A DNA stretch of 62,217 bases from Rhodospirillales bacterium (GCA_028288725.1 JAQGIC010000124.1:1-62217); one strand, 5' to 3'; positions 16,884 to 27,088 are shown, counted from the first letter of the stretch. Numbers and translations: made by a program. Notes: generated from the sequence alone by a model not told the origin.

Positions 16884-17267
16884 ATGAATAGCCCCGTTAT
16901 ACTGGTGATCGACGACGACGCAGTCGTCCGAAACATCGTCCAGCGGGACCTCGAGATGGCAGGCTATCGGGTGGTCGTTGCCGGCGACGGCCGCGAAGGG
17001 CTGGCGCAGTTCTGGTTGGTCGCACCGGACTTGCTGATTATTGACCTCATCATGCCGGAAATGGATGGGATCGAGACCATCATGGAGTTGCGCAAACGCC
17101 GCATTACCACCCGGATTCTGGCGATTTCCGGCGGTGGTCGGTTAGGCAATCGCGACATCCTGCGGGTCGCCCGCTTGCTTGGCGCCGATGATACCCTCGC
17201 GAAGCCGTTTCACCACGCGGACTTGACCGATAAAGTTCAGCGGCTCCTGGCTGCTCCCCCAGGATAG
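16884..17267 (+). CDS. Single-domain response regulator (CheY-like receiver)
   Basis: The 127-residue protein is one receiver domain with no output module. Asp10-Asp11-Asp12 form the acidic pocket, Asp54 (LLIIDLIMPEMDG) is the phospho-acceptor, Ser82 holds the Thr/Ser position, and Lys107-Pro108 complete the site. AAAGGA lies in front of the ATG at 16884. No histidine kinase is adjacent, so it is an orphan that may act as a phospho-relay or phosphate sink. Confidence 0.9.
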   Translation: MNSPVILVIDDDAVVRNIVQRDLEMAGYRVVVAGDGREGLAQFWLVAPDLLIIDLIMPEMDGIETIMELRKRRITTRILAISGGGRLGNRDILRVARLLGADDTLAKPFHHADLTDKVQRLLAAPPG

Positions 17268-17472
17268 AGGCGTCGGTGCCGGCGTTGACGCGCCCCCGAA
17301 GGTTGAACTTGAACTGTCCCCAGTTTCGAAATTCGCGTCCGCTTTCGAGGAAGGTCCGAGTTCGGCCGAGCGACGGGTATGGTGCGAGCGGAAGCCGGAA
17401 ATTCCCTTCGGCCAAAATCCGCAAAGGATCAGAGTCTGACCGATGACGCCTGTTGCCAAGCGCCGGCTCCCC

Positions 17473-18729
17473 CTAGCTCGGATCGAACAGCGTCCCGTTC
17501 AGCGATGCGCCCTTCACATTGACCTTCGACATGTCGACGCCGCGCAGGTCGGCACCGCCCAGGTTGGCGCCTTCGAAATTGGCACCGTCGAGCTTCGCCT
17601 GCCGCAGGTCGGCGCTGCGCAGGTCGGCGCCCCGCAGCGAGGCGCCGCGCAGATCGACCGGCCAGTCGCGACCGGCCGGCTTGCCGTCCGGGGTCACCAG
17701 CGCCATCGGACCCAGCTTGGCCGCCGCCAGGTTCGCCATATCCAGCACGGCGCCGGCGAGGTTGGCACCCGACAGATCGGCCCCGGTCAGGCGGACGCGC
17801 CCCAGGCGGGCGCCATCGAACTGCACCAGACAAAGCTTGGCATCGGCCAGATCGGACAGCGTCAGGTCGCTTTGCGAGAAGCAGGCGCCGGACAGGTCGA
17901 GCCCGGCCAGATTGATGCCGTGCAGCACCATCTTGGCCTGGTCGAGCCGGGCGCCGGTTTCGCCGTTGGTCTGGATCCACTCGGCATGATGTCCCAGATG
18001 CTGGCGCAGTTCCGGCGGCAGCGGCTCCCGCTGGGCCTTGCCGTCGTCTTCGGGCAACTGCGCCCCCTCGATCTTGGCGGCGGACAGATCGACATTGCGC
18101 AATTCGGCCTGGCGCAGGTCGGCGCCGCGAAAATCGGCGCCCTCGACCTTGCAATTGTTCAAGAGCGCGCCCTTGAGGCGCGCCCGGCCGAAATTGGCAC
18201 CGCTCAGGTCGGCGCCGTTCAGATTGGCGGCGAACAGGGTCGCGCTCTGAAAATCGGCACCCTTGAAATTGGCGTTGGACAGGTTGGCGAACGACAGGTC
18301 CGCCGCGCCGAATTTGGCGTTGCGCAGATCGGCCCCGGCCAGATCGGCGGATTGGCTGCGCGAGATCTGGCGGGCCGAGACCCAGGTGACCAGCTGGCCG
18401 GCCCGAAGATCCGCGCGCTCCAGATTGGCGCCCTGCATGCGCGCCTTGGCCAGATTGGCCCCGCGCAGGTCGGCGCCGATCATCGTCGCCTCGGTCAGGT
18501 CGACGCCGGTCAGGTTGGCACCGAACAGATCCGCGCCGTCGAGAAAGCTGCGCATCATGCGCGAGCGGCTGAGATCGGCGCCGGCCAGCATGGCCATGCT
18601 GAGACGCTGGCGCTCAAGATCCGTGCCCGTCAGCATGGCGCCGCGCATGGACAGGCGCTGACCGTTCGGCCGCCCCTCCAGGAAGTGCTTATGTGCCGCG
18701 AGCGCGATTTGCAGGTCAGCCGGAACCAT
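17473..18729 (-). CDS. Pentapeptide-repeat protein, paralogue A
   Basis: The 418-residue protein consists mostly of A(D/N)LXX-type pentapeptides forming a right-handed quadrilateral beta-helix. Repeats are broken at conserved places: a VTWVSARQISRS segment, a HLGHHAEWIQTNGETGARL segment near the middle, and a GPMALVTPDGKPAGRDWPVDL segment near the end. The downstream-coded neighbour at 18860-20101 has the same layout, so the two are tandem duplicates. The ATG at 18729 aligns with the paralogue's start; the open frame further upstream is formed by three 17-bp repeats. No signal peptide or TM segment is seen. Function unknown. Confidence 0.88.
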   Translation of the reverse strand: MVPADLQIALAAHKHFLEGRPNGQRLSMRGAMLTGTDLERQRLSMAMLAGADLSRSRMMRSFLDGADLFGANLTGVDLTEATMIGADLRGANLAKARMQGANLERADLRAGQLVTWVSARQISRSQSADLAGADLRNAKFGAADLSFANLSNANFKGADFQSATLFAANLNGADLSGANFGRARLKGALLNNCKVEGADFRGADLRQAELRNVDLSAAKIEGAQLPEDDGKAQREPLPPELRQHLGHHAEWIQTNGETGARLDQAKMVLHGINLAGLDLSGACFSQSDLTLSDLADAKLCLVQFDGARLGRVRLTGADLSGANLAGAVLDMANLAAAKLGPMALVTPDGKPAGRDWPVDLRGASLRGADLRSADLRQAKLDGANFEGANLGGADLRGVDMSKVNVKGASLNGTLFDPS

Positions 18730-18738
18730 AGGTGCCGT

Positions 18739-18789
18739 CCCAAATAATGTCCGGGCCCAAATAATGTCCGGGCCCAAATAATGTCCGGG
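18739..18789. repeat. Three tandem 17-bp repeats upstream of paralogue A
   Basis: CCCAAATAATGTCCGGG occurs three times head-to-tail without mismatch (18739-18755, 18756-18772, 18773-18789). On the minus strand the last copy ends only nine bases before the ATG of the pentapeptide gene, and its GGG joins ACGG to form the likely ribosome site. Each copy has complementary ends (CCC/GGG). Confidence 0.95.
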
Positions 18790-18859
18790 CGGAGTGTAGG
18801 TCGCGCGGCGCCGCGTCGCCAGTGTTCAAAGTCTCAGCCGACGGATTGTCGTCGGTCGG

Positions 18860-20101
18860 TCAGCTGTCGTAGCTGGCGCCGGTCAATTTGGCGCCCCCCA
18901 GGATCGCGTTCACGTAGTCGCTGCCCCTGAGATCGGCGGCCGTCAGATCGGCCGAGGTGAAATCGGCGCCCTCCAGCCGGGCCTGGCGCAGATCGGCCCC
19001 GACCAGCTCGGCCTGGACCAGGCTGGCCCCCCTGAGATCGGTCGGCCAGTCGCGCCCGCTGGGACTGCCGTCGGCGCCGCGGATCGCCATAGGCCCCAGC
19101 CGGGCGCCGCCGAGCTTCGCCCCGGCGAGATCGGCCCGCGACAGCGAGGCCCCCGACAGGTCCGCCCCGGCCAATTGGCACCCACGCAACCGGGCCTTGT
19201 CCAACTGGGCCAGACATAGCTTGGCGCCGCGCAGATCGGCACCGGACAGATCGCAGTCGACCAGCTTGGCGCCCGACAGATCGGCCTTGGACAGATTGAA
19301 CCCGGCGAGCGACGCGCCGCTCATATCGAGCCGGCGGCCGCGCGCGCCGTTCGAGACGATCCAATCGGCATGCTGACCCAGGCGCAGCTTGAACGCCTCG
19401 TCGTCGAGCGCCGTATCGGTCTCGTGCAGCACGACATCCTGGCAGGAGGCCTTGCTGAGATCGACGTTGCGCAGTTCCGCGCGCCGCAGATCGGCCCCGT
19501 CGAAGCACGCATCCTCAACCCGGGCGTTGTTGAGCAGGGCTGCGCGCAGCGAGGCCGCGGTGAAATTGGCGCGGGTCAGGTCGGTGCCCGACAGGTTGGC
19601 GCCGTTCAATTGAGCACCGGTGAGATTGGCGCCCATCAGGTTGGCGTAGCTGAAATCGGCGCTGTTGGCCTTGATGCCGGCGAGCCTGGCGCCCTTCAGA
19701 TTGGCGCCGGTGAGATCGGTCGGCGTTTCGCGGACCCGGCGCTCGCCGCTGACGAAGATCACGCCCTGGCCGGGACCCAGGTCGGCGCGCTCGAAATCGG
19801 CACCTTCGAGATTGGCCTTGCGCAAGTTGGCGCCACGCAGATCGGCCCCCACCAGCGAGGCGAAAGACAGATTGGCGCCGGCCAGATTGGCCCCGAACAG
19901 ATCGGCATTGTCGAAGCTGCTGCGCGTCAACATCGCGTGGCTGAGATCGATGCTGCCCAGGCGGGAGAATTGCAGCCGCTGCTTGGAAAGATCCGATCCC
20001 GCCAGGGCCGCGCCCTTCAGGTTCAAGATCCGACCACCGGGCTTGCCATCGAGATAGAGCCGGTGTTCCGCGATCGCCTGCAACAGCTCAGAGGCCTTCA
20101 T
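18860..20101 (-). CDS. Pentapeptide-repeat protein, paralogue B
   Basis: The 413-residue protein starts MKASELLQAIAEHRLYLDG and then runs through about four blocks of pentapeptides (ADLXX, ANLXG). The blocks are separated by three conserved non-repeat inserts: VIFVSGERRVRETP (about 115-130), RLGQHADWIVSNG (about 230-250) and GPMAIRGADGSPSGRDWP (about 330-350). The same inserts occur in paralogue A. The HADWI...NGARG segment recurs in pentapeptide proteins of Rhodospirillales. It probably lies in the same transcript as paralogue A, 130 bp upstream of that gene's start. No catalytic domain is present. Confidence 0.88.
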   Translation of the reverse strand: MKASELLQAIAEHRLYLDGKPGGRILNLKGAALAGSDLSKQRLQFSRLGSIDLSHAMLTRSSFDNADLFGANLAGANLSFASLVGADLRGANLRKANLEGADFERADLGPGQGVIFVSGERRVRETPTDLTGANLKGARLAGIKANSADFSYANLMGANLTGAQLNGANLSGTDLTRANFTAASLRAALLNNARVEDACFDGADLRRAELRNVDLSKASCQDVVLHETDTALDDEAFKLRLGQHADWIVSNGARGRRLDMSGASLAGFNLSKADLSGAKLVDCDLSGADLRGAKLCLAQLDKARLRGCQLAGADLSGASLSRADLAGAKLGGARLGPMAIRGADGSPSGRDWPTDLRGASLVQAELVGADLRQARLEGADFTSADLTAADLRGSDYVNAILGGAKLTGASYDS

Positions 20102-20272
20102 GGAACCCCCGCAGACTGAAACGGCATTTTATAAAATCCGACAAACCGAAACCCCGATGCTTGCAGAGCAAACCCGAAAACAAACATACGCAGGCAATGT
20201 CCGATATTTGAAAAAGACAATCAAAGATTATATCTGTGCACTTTTGAACAAATATGAAGTGCATTGAATCTT

Positions 20273-20731
20273 TCAGGCTTCCGGCCGCCCGGCAACCGTG
20301 ATCAAGGTCTGCAGGCCATGGGCGCAAACGGAGCGTTTGCCGGCCTTCTCGACCTCGACATCGAACTGGCAGACCGTCAGGGTCCGCCCGGCCCGGATGA
20401 CCTGTCCCACCGCGATCAGCAGGTCGCCATCGGCCGGCGCCAAGAGGTTGATCTTGAACTCGACCGTCAGCACCGCACTGTCGGACGGGAACAGGGTGAA
20501 GCCGGCATAGCCGCCGGCCGAATCCGCGATCGTGCTGGTGACGCCGGCATGGAAATAGCCGTGCTGCTGCGAGAGATCGGGTCGATAGGGCAATCGGATC
20601 TCGCACAGACCCGGTTCGATCCGAGTGATGCGCGCGCCCAGCAGCCCCATGATGCCCTGCCGGGCGAAGCTGGCCGCGACGCGCGCCGCGTAGTTCGGAT
20701 CGGGTGGCGTGAAGGCCGGACGCGGGCTCAC
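20273..20731 (-). CDS. PaaI-family hotdog thioesterase (GTG start)
   Basis: The 152-residue protein has the hotdog-fold motif QQHGYFHAGVTSTIADSAGG, with His61 and Asp70 as likely catalytic residues, and the long beta-strand FKINLLAPADGD. The family hydrolyses acyl-CoA or phenylacetyl-CoA-type thioesters. The GTG start overlaps the rmuC stop (GTGA), so translation is coupled to rmuC. Its substrate cannot be read from the sequence. Confidence 0.87.
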   Translation of the reverse strand: MSPRPAFTPPDPNYAARVAASFARQGIMGLLGARITRIEPGLCEIRLPYRPDLSQQHGYFHAGVTSTIADSAGGYAGFTLFPSDSAVLTVEFKINLLAPADGDLLIAVGQVIRAGRTLTVCQFDVEVEKAGKRSVCAHGLQTLITVAGRPEA

Positions 20732-22128
20732 CCGTCGCTCCCGGGCAGGCCGATCGGTGCCAAATCCTCGGCCAGGTCCATCGCCTCGCCCTCGATCAGG
20801 CTTTCGGCCCCCGCATCGATCACCTGATAGGCGCCGAGATTGGACGGCACCGGCTTGCCCGGCCGCAGCCCCAATTGCTGCATCTGGCGCGCGCGCGGCA
20901 GCAGCCGGCCGTTGATGGCGCCGGTCAGCTTGGTGAAGCCCTCCGCCGCCTGCTTGATGCCGCGCCCGACCGAGGCGGCATGGCTGACCGCGACCGACAG
21001 GCTCTCCAGCAGCTTTTCGGCCGCCCCGACGATGCGCGCCTGATTCTCGATCTGGCGCATCAGGCTGATCTCGACCGCGGCAAAGCCGATGATGCAGGCG
21101 AGCCCGGCCGGTCCGGCCGGAATGATCTGCGCCGCCGCCGCCTTGCGCGCGAAATCGGCATCGGCCCGGCCCAGCTTCTCGATCGCCGCCTCGTTCGGCA
21201 GATACATGACCGACAGCACGCGGCTGACCTCGCCATCGCGGCCCGACTTGCGGAAGCCCGACTGGACCGCACCGCGATAATCCTTGTCGGCCAGATCCTT
21301 CAGATGTTGGTTCATGGTCCTGGCCAGGCCCTGATAGGCCAGCGCCTCGCCCGCCGTGCCCTCCGCCTCGGCCAGGTCCAGCAGGTGTTTCGACGCCTTG
21401 GAATCGATCACCAGCACCGCATCGCCCGGCAGGAACACGATCGCGTCGGGACGCAACTTACGCTCGGCCTCGGCGCCATAGACCGTCTGCTGCAGCACGA
21501 AATCGCGGCCCTGCTCCAGGCCGAAGGATTTCAGCGTGTTGGCGAGACCGATCTCGGCGAAATAGCCGGCACCGCCCGGGCTCGACAGCGCGCGCTGGAT
21601 CGTGTCGATCATCTGCGCCTTCTCGGTCACCGTGCCCTTCAGCTGCGACACGCCGTCGGTCAGCACCTGGACCTCGAGCCGAAGCGCCGCCGTGGTCTCG
21701 GCCAGCAGCTTCTGGGCCGCCACCTTCGATTCGGCCGTCTCGCGCTTATGATCTTCCAAAAGCTTGCTGGAGATGGTCTGGGCGGTCTGGAACACGCCGG
21801 CCTTGGTCGTCTCCAGGAACTCGGCCTTGGTCTTTTCCCAATCGGCCATCTGCAGCCGCACGGCCTCGGCCTGCTGTCGCGCCAGCGCCGCATCGGTCAC
21901 GGCCCGGGCACCCTCGGCCCGCGCCATCGCCTCGCCCTGCCGGGCGAGATCGAGCGCCGTTTGCATGTCGAGGCGACGGCTTTCCGCGATCTCGGCCGCG
22001 GCGCGTGCCTCGCCGACCTGCGCGTCCAGCGCCGAACGCGCCCGGCCGGCCCAGATGAGGGCCGCGAGGATACCCAGCGCCAAGCCGGCGACAGCGGCGA
22101 TTGCAACCGTCAGCACATCCGTCGTCAC
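20728..22128 (-). CDS. rmuC: DNA recombination protein RmuC
   Basis: The 466-residue protein has an N-terminal TM segment (about 7-27), a long coiled coil (about 35-190) and the RmuC nuclease-like domain with RALSSPGGAGYFAEIGL, RKLRPDAIVFLPG and VIDSKASK, which hold the restriction-nuclease-type acidic/Lys residues. RmuC limits rearrangements at short inverted repeats. It is divergent from def, with about 140 bp between them. Confidence 0.93.
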   Translation of the reverse strand: MTTDVLTVAIAAVAGLALGILAALIWAGRARSALDAQVGEARAAAEIAESRRLDMQTALDLARQGEAMARAEGARAVTDAALARQQAEAVRLQMADWEKTKAEFLETTKAGVFQTAQTISSKLLEDHKRETAESKVAAQKLLAETTAALRLEVQVLTDGVSQLKGTVTEKAQMIDTIQRALSSPGGAGYFAEIGLANTLKSFGLEQGRDFVLQQTVYGAEAERKLRPDAIVFLPGDAVLVIDSKASKHLLDLAEAEGTAGEALAYQGLARTMNQHLKDLADKDYRGAVQSGFRKSGRDGEVSRVLSVMYLPNEAAIEKLGRADADFARKAAAAQIIPAGPAGLACIIGFAAVEISLMRQIENQARIVGAAEKLLESLSVAVSHAASVGRGIKQAAEGFTKLTGAINGRLLPRARQMQQLGLRPGKPVPSNLGAYQVIDAGAESLIEGEAMDLAEDLAPIGLPGSDG

Positions 22129-22269
22129 GTCCTTGGGCCCTCCAACCAGTCTCGAGCCCGGACGATAGCAGCCGTGCGGGTCCGAGCGACAGCCGCGGCT
22201 TGACCGAAAGATCCGAAAGCCATACCTCTGCGGTCAGAAGCCCAGCATTCTCAACGAGTCCGAAGTCCC

Positions 22270-22794
22270 ATGGCCAAGCTGCCCATCGTCCTTGCCCCCG
22301 ATCCCGTCCTCAAGGCGAAGGCCAAGCCGGTCGCGGCCGTGGACGACTCGATCCGTCGCCTGATGGACGACATGCTGGAGACGATGTACGCCGCCCCCGG
22401 CATCGGTCTCGCCGCCAATCAGGTCGGCGTGCTGAAGCGCGTGCTGGTGCTCGACGTCGCGCGCGAGGGCGATGCGCCCACGCCCATGGGCATGGCCAAT
22501 CCCGAGATCGTCTGGGCATCCGACGAATTGTCGGTCTATAACGAGGGCTGCCTGTCCCTGCCCGAGCATTACGCCGACATCACCCGGCCCAAGGAAGTCC
22601 GCGTCCGCTATCTGGATCGCGACGGCAAGAAGCAGGAAATCGAGACCGACGGCCTGCTCGCCACCTGCATCCAGCACGAGATCGATCATCTGGACGGCGT
22701 GCTGTTCGTCGATCATCTGTCCGCGCTGAAGCGCAACATGATCCTGAAGAAGCTGGTCAAGCTGAAGAAGCAGCGGGCCGAAGACGGCGAATGA
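22270..22794 (+). CDS. def: Peptide deformylase
   Basis: The 174-residue metalloenzyme removes formyl groups from nascent proteins. All three motifs are present: [10 protein letters not shown] (44-53), EGCLSLP with Cys94, and QHEIDHLDG with His136, Glu137 and His140. It is the first gene of def-fmt-truA and is divergent from rmuC. Confidence 0.96.
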   Translation: MAKLPIVLAPDPVLKAKAKPVAAVDDSIRRLMDDMLETMYAAPGIGLAANQVGVLKRVLVLDVAREGDAPTPMGMANPEIVWASDELSVYNEGCLSLPEHYADITRPKEVRVRYLDRDGKKQEIETDGLLATCIQHEIDHLDGVLFVDHLSALKRNMILKKLVKLKKQRAEDGE

Positions 22795-22795
22795 G

Positions 22796-23752
22796 GTGAC
22801 CAGCCGCTTGCGTCTCGCCTTCATGGGTACGCCGGATTTCGCGGTGCCGGTGCTGGACGCGCTGGCCGCGGCCGGTCACGAGATCGCCGCGGTCTACAGC
22901 CAGCCGCCGCGGCCGACCGGGCGCGGTCATAAGACCCAGCCCTCGCCGGTCCAGGCGCGGGCCGAGGCGTTGGGTCTGCCCGTCCGCCACCCGGTCTCGC
23001 TGAAGCCCGACGACGAGAAGGCCGCCTTTGCCGCGCTGCGGCTCGACGCCGCCGTGGTCGCGGCCTATGGCCTGATCCTGCCGCGCGCGATCCTGGAGGC
23101 CCCCCGCCTCGGCTGTCTCAACGTCCATGGTTCGCTGCTGCCGCGCTGGCGTGGGGCGGCGCCGATCCAGCGCGCGCTGATGGCGGGCGATGCTGAGACC
23201 GGCATCACCATCATGCAGATGGATGTCGGGCTCGACACCGGCGCCATGCTGTTGAAAGGCACCCTGCCGATCGGGCCCGAGGCCACCGCCGAAAGCCTGC
23301 ATGACGCGTTGGCGGCGCTCGGCGCCCGATTGATCGTCCCGGCGCTCGACGGTGTCGCCGCCGGGACGCTGGCGGCCCAGCCGCAGCCGGAGGACGGCGT
23401 CACCTATGCGGCCAAGCTGACCCGCGAGGAGGGGGCGCTCGATTTCCGCGAACCCGCTTCGGTGCTGGATCGCAAGATCCGCGCGCTCAATCCCTGGCCC
23501 GGCGTCTGGTTCGAGTATCAGGGCGAACGGATCAAGCTGCTGGCGGCGCGGCCGGAGCCCGGGCACGTCGAGGATGGGTATGGCGCGCCCGGCACGGTCG
23601 TCGATGCCGACCTGGGCATCGCCTGCGGCACCGGACTGCTGCGCCCGACACTGTTGCAGCGGCCGGGCCGCGCGCCGGTCGAGCGGCGCGCGTTCCTCAA
23701 CGGCACCAAGATCGATCCAGGCGTGATCCTGCCGTGCCCCGCTACAAACTGA
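22796..23752 (+). CDS. fmt: Methionyl-tRNA formyltransferase (GTG start)
   Basis: The 318-residue enzyme formylates initiator Met-tRNA with 10-formyl-THF. The N-terminal domain has [15 protein letters not shown] and the catalytic [17 protein letters not shown] stretch with Asn109 and His111, plus Asp147 in [11 protein letters not shown]. The C-terminal tRNA-binding domain follows from about residue 205. A GTG one base after the def stop gives the normal N-terminus. It overlaps truA by 19 bases. Confidence 0.95.
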   Translation: MTSRLRLAFMGTPDFAVPVLDALAAAGHEIAAVYSQPPRPTGRGHKTQPSPVQARAEALGLPVRHPVSLKPDDEKAAFAALRLDAAVVAAYGLILPRAILEAPRLGCLNVHGSLLPRWRGAAPIQRALMAGDAETGITIMQMDVGLDTGAMLLKGTLPIGPEATAESLHDALAALGARLIVPALDGVAAGTLAAQPQPEDGVTYAAKLTREEGALDFREPASVLDRKIRALNPWPGVWFEYQGERIKLLAARPEPGHVEDGYGAPGTVVDADLGIACGTGLLRPTLLQRPGRAPVERRAFLNGTKIDPGVILPCPATN

Positions 23753-24540
23753 CCATCGAATATGACGGCACCGGCCTGGTCGGTTGGCAGCGCCAGCTGA
23801 CCGGCCCGTCGGTCCAGGAGATCCTGGAGACCGCGGTCGAGCGCTTCACCGGCAAAGCGGTGCGTGTGCAGGGCGCCGGCCGGACCGACGCCGGCGTCCA
23901 TGCCACCGGCCAGGTCGCCCATGTCGATCTGGACCGCCCGTTCCGCGTCAGCGAGGTGCAGGGCGCGATCAATTACCATGTGAAGCCGGCGGCCGTGTCG
24001 GTGCTGGCGGTCGAGCGGGTGCCCGACAGTTTCCATGCGCGCCTGTCGGCCAATCACCGGTCCTATCTCTACCGGATCCTCAATCGCCGGGCGCCGCCCG
24101 CGATCGAGCGGAACCACGTCTGGCATGTGCCGCTGCCGCTCGATCTCGATGCGATGATCGCGGGGGCGGCCTATCTGGTCGGTCATCATGACTTCACCAG
24201 CTTCCGCGCCGCCATGTGCCAGGCACGCTCGCCGCTGAAGACGCTCGACAGCCTGAAGCTGACCCGGGTCGGCGAGGAGATCCACGTCGTGCCCGCGGCG
24301 CGGTCGTTTCTGCATCACCAGGTGCGCAATATCGTCGGCACGCTGAAGCTGGTGGGATCCGGACAATGGCAGCCGGACGACGTCAAGCGCGCGCTCGACG
24401 CCCGCGACCGCGCCGCGGCGGGTCCCACGGCACCGCCGGACGGGCTCTACCTGACCCGCGTGCTCTACCCGCCGGAGGCGATGCTAGAACAGGCGGACGG
24501 CGAGCTGGTCGATACCGACCCCGAAGACGATGTCGAGTAG
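23734..24540 (+). CDS. truA: tRNA pseudouridine(38-40) synthase TruA (GTG start)
   Basis: The 268-residue enzyme makes pseudouridine at positions 38-40 of tRNA. The catalytic motif [11 protein letters not shown] contains Asp52, and the RNA-binding motif [13 protein letters not shown] is present. It has a GTG start inside the end of fmt. Its acidic C-terminal tail (about 20 residues) overlaps on the opposite strand with the membrane-protein gene at 24484-25068. Confidence 0.95.
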   Translation: MPRYKLTIEYDGTGLVGWQRQLTGPSVQEILETAVERFTGKAVRVQGAGRTDAGVHATGQVAHVDLDRPFRVSEVQGAINYHVKPAAVSVLAVERVPDSFHARLSANHRSYLYRILNRRAPPAIERNHVWHVPLPLDLDAMIAGAAYLVGHHDFTSFRAAMCQARSPLKTLDSLKLTRVGEEIHVVPAARSFLHHQVRNIVGTLKLVGSGQWQPDDVKRALDARDRAAAGPTAPPDGLYLTRVLYPPEAMLEQADGELVDTDPEDDVE

Positions 24541-25068
24541 CACGATCGCGCAGCTGGCCGTCACCGTGACGCCCAGCGTCACCTTGGCGACGCAGGTCTC
24601 GACGACGAGCGCATAGAGCTGCACCAACACCAGCAGCAACGTGCCGACGGCGCCGAGAATCCCGGACTGGTCCAGCACGACGGCGGCGAGCAGGGCCATC
24701 AGTTGGATCAGGCCCAGCCAATTCTGCGCGGTGACGAACAGCGGCCATTGCTGGGCATGGCCCAAGAGCCGGGCCAAGCCCAGCACGACGAGCGGAAAGC
24801 CCGCGGTATGAATGACATAGGCGATCGCCTGGACCAGCGCGTAGACCCACAGATCGGCGGGCTTGCCGGGTGCCTGCCAGATGTCGAGCGCCAGCATCGC
24901 GGCGTAGAACGGCACGCCATAAAGCGCCGCCAGGAACGACCGCTTTGCCGCATCGGTGCCGGGATCGAATGCCGTAACGGCCGCGAAGTCCAATTTGAAG
25001 AAGCGCAGCGCGCCGGCGAGCGACCGGATCGTCTCGGATGGAACCGGCGTGGTTTTCGGACCGGTCAT
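24484..25068 (-). CDS. Conserved membrane protein of unknown function (downstream of dapE)
   Basis: The 194-residue protein has a short cytoplasmic N-terminus ([23 protein letters not shown]) and about five hydrophobic segments. It contains no motif of a transporter or enzyme that I recognise; the overall look is Yip1-like. The ATG overlaps the dapE stop (ATGA), so it is coupled to dapE. Its last 57 bases run antisense to the end of truA. Confidence 0.75.
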   Translation of the reverse strand: MTGPKTTPVPSETIRSLAGALRFFKLDFAAVTAFDPGTDAAKRSFLAALYGVPFYAAMLALDIWQAPGKPADLWVYALVQAIAYVIHTAGFPLVVLGLARLLGHAQQWPLFVTAQNWLGLIQLMALLAAVVLDQSGILGAVGTLLLVLVQLYALVVETCVAKVTLGVTVTASCAIVLLDIVFGVGIDQLAVRLF

Positions 25069-26219
25069 GCCGAAAAGAAGCGCTCCAGCACGCCTTGATA
25101 GATCCGCGTCAACGCCTCCATGTCGGCCACCGGCACGGCTTCGTCGGCCTTGTGCATGGTGAGGCCGACCAGGCCGAATTCGGCAACCGGGCACAAGCGG
25201 TTGATGAAACGGGCGTCCGAGGTCCCCCCCGTCGTGCTGAATTCGGGCCGATGGCCGGTGACAGCCTCGGCCGCGTCGGCGATCAGCGCCGCGATGGCGC
25301 CCGGCGGCGTCAGGAAGCTCTCGCCGCTGATGCGGACCTCGAGTTCATAGCGGCCGCCGACCGCGTCCAGCGTCCGCCGCAGCCATCGATCGAGCTTGGC
25401 CCCGCTCCAGCCGTCGTTGAAACGGATATTGAAGCTGGCGCGCGCGGCGGCCGGGATCACGTTGGTCGCCGGATTGCCGATATCGATGGTCGAGATCTGC
25501 AGGGTCGAGGCCTGGAAATGCTCGGTCCCGGCATCGAGCGGCGCGGCGATGAGCGCTGAGAGCAGCTGGACCAGGCGATGGGCGGCATTGTCGGCCAGAT
25601 GCGGATAGGCGGTATGGCCGCCGATGCCATGCACCGTCAGATGCCCGGTCATGCTGCCGCGCCGGCCGACCTTGATCATGTCGCCCAATTGACGCGCGTT
25701 GGTCGGCTCGCCGACGACGCAGGCATCGAGCTTTTCACCCTGCGCCTGGAGCCAGTCGAGCATCTTGACCGTGCCGTTGATGGCCGGCCCTTCTTCGTCG
25801 CCCGTGATCAGCAGGCTGATCGTCCCGCCGAAATCGGCGCCGCGCGCGGCCACGAAGCGGCTGGCGGCGGCGGCGAAGCAGGCGATGGCGCCCTTCATAT
25901 CGGCCGCACCGCGGCCCAGCAGCCAGCCGTCACGGACCACGCCGCCGAACGGATCGACGCTCCAGGCGCTTGCATCCCCGGCCGGCACCACATCGGTATG
26001 GCCGGCAAAGCAGAAATGCCGCCCGCCCCCGCCCAGCTTGGCGAACAGATTGGCGATATCAGGCGTACCGGCCTCGCTGAACGGCAGCCGGGTGCAGGTG
26101 AAGCCGACGCTTTCCAAGGCACCGGCCAGCACGTCAAGCGCGCCCGCGTCGGCCGGCGTGACGCTCGGCCGGCGGATCAGGTCGGCGGCGAGGCCGACCG
26201 GATCGAGCGGCCCGGTCAT
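25065..26219 (-). CDS. dapE: Succinyl-diaminopimelate desuccinylase
   Basis: The 384-residue M20-type zinc hydrolase acts in the succinylase route to meso-diaminopimelate and lysine. Metal and catalytic residues are visible: His74 and Asp76 in AGHTDVVP, Asp107 in GRGAADMKG, and Glu142/Glu143 in [11 protein letters not shown]. The dimerisation domain has [10 protein letters not shown]. The start is ambiguous: ATGs at 26234 (ATGA overlap with dapD) and 26231 would add four or five residues. Confidence 0.94.
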   Translation of the reverse strand: MTGPLDPVGLAADLIRRPSVTPADAGALDVLAGALESVGFTCTRLPFSEAGTPDIANLFAKLGGGGRHFCFAGHTDVVPAGDASAWSVDPFGGVVRDGWLLGRGAADMKGAIACFAAAASRFVAARGADFGGTISLLITGDEEGPAINGTVKMLDWLQAQGEKLDACVVGEPTNARQLGDMIKVGRRGSMTGHLTVHGIGGHTAYPHLADNAAHRLVQLLSALIAAPLDAGTEHFQASTLQISTIDIGNPATNVIPAAARASFNIRFNDGWSGAKLDRWLRRTLDAVGGRYELEVRISGESFLTPPGAIAALIADAAEAVTGHRPEFSTTGGTSDARFINRLCPVAEFGLVGLTMHKADEAVPVADMEALTRIYQGVLERFFSA

Positions 26220-26230
26220 GCCCGCAGCCA

Positions 26231-27088
26231 TCATGCCCGCAGCAGGTCGTTGATCGAGGTCTTGGACCGGGTCTGGGCGTCGACCCGCTTGACGATCACC
26301 GCGCAGCTGAGGTTCGGGCCCGGCGAGCCGTCCGGCAGCGCCTTGCCCGGGATCGAGCCCGGTACCACGACCGAATAGGCCGGCACGCGGCCGACGAAGA
26401 TCTCGCCGGTCGTGCGGTCGATGATCTTGGTCGACGCGCTCAGGAACACGCCCATGGACAGGACCGCGCCCTGCTCGACTCGCACGCCCTCGACCACTTC
26501 GCTGCGCGCGCCGATGAAGCAATCATCCTCGATGATGACGGGGTCGGCCTGCAGCGGCTCCAGCACGCCGCCCAGGCCCACGCCGCCCGACAGATGGACG
26601 TTGCGGCCGACCTGGGCGCAGGAGCCGACGGTCGCCCAGGTGTCGACCATGGTGCCGCTGCCGACATAGGCGCCGACATTGACGAAGCTGGGCATCAGGA
26701 TGACGTTCGGCGCGATGAAGGCCGACTGGCGCACGACCGAGCCCGGCACGCAGCGGAAGCCCGCGGCCTGGAACTGCTGGGCGCTCCAGCCGGCGAATTT
26801 CGACGGCACCTTATCCCACCAGACGCCTTGCCCGAGCGACGGGTCGCTGGCGCCGCCCGGCATGATCACGTTGGCGGACAGACGGAACGACAGCAGCACG
26901 GCCTTCTTCAGCCATTGATTGACCTTCCAGCCGCCCTCGACCGGTTCGGCCACGCGCGCCTCGCCAGCGTCGAGCAGGGCCAGCGCCTTGCGGATCGCAT
27001 CCGCCACATCGCCGGTCGTGGCGGGTGAAATCGTGTCCCGGGCATCCCAGGCGGCATCGATGGCGGCAGCGAGCGAAAGCGTGGTCAT
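26231..27088 (-). CDS. dapD: 2,3,4,5-tetrahydropyridine-2,6-dicarboxylate N-succinyltransferase
   Basis: The 285-residue enzyme transfers succinate from succinyl-CoA to tetrahydrodipicolinate. The C-terminal two-thirds is a left-handed beta-helix of hexapeptide repeats ([31 protein letters not shown]), as in trimeric DapD. The ATG at 27088 fits the family length; the open frame further upstream has no homologous sequence. It is followed directly by dapE. Confidence 0.95.
   Translation of the reverse strand: MTTLSLAAAIDAAWDARDTISPATTGDVADAIRKALALLDAGEARVAEPVEGGWKVNQWLKKAVLLSFRLSANVIMPGGASDPSLGQGVWWDKVPSKFAGWSAQQFQAAGFRCVPGSVVRQSAFIAPNVILMPSFVNVGAYVGSGTMVDTWATVGSCAQVGRNVHLSGGVGLGGVLEPLQADPVIIEDDCFIGARSEVVEGVRVEQGAVLSMGVFLSASTKIIDRTTGEIFVGRVPAYSVVVPGSIPGKALPDGSPGPNLSCAVIVKRVDAQTRSKTSINDLLRA

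Noticed and set aside
17443-18747. Plus-strand 434-codon frame antisense to the pentapeptide gene
   Set aside because: Its apparent repeats are the complement of the pentapeptide codons; the minus-strand protein has the family pattern and a better start.
18739-18789. Possible small CRISPR array
   Set aside because: The repeats are contiguous with no spacers and only 17 bp long.
18834-19508. Arg-rich frame on the minus strand inside paralogue B
   Set aside because: Out-of-frame shadow of the pentapeptide gene.
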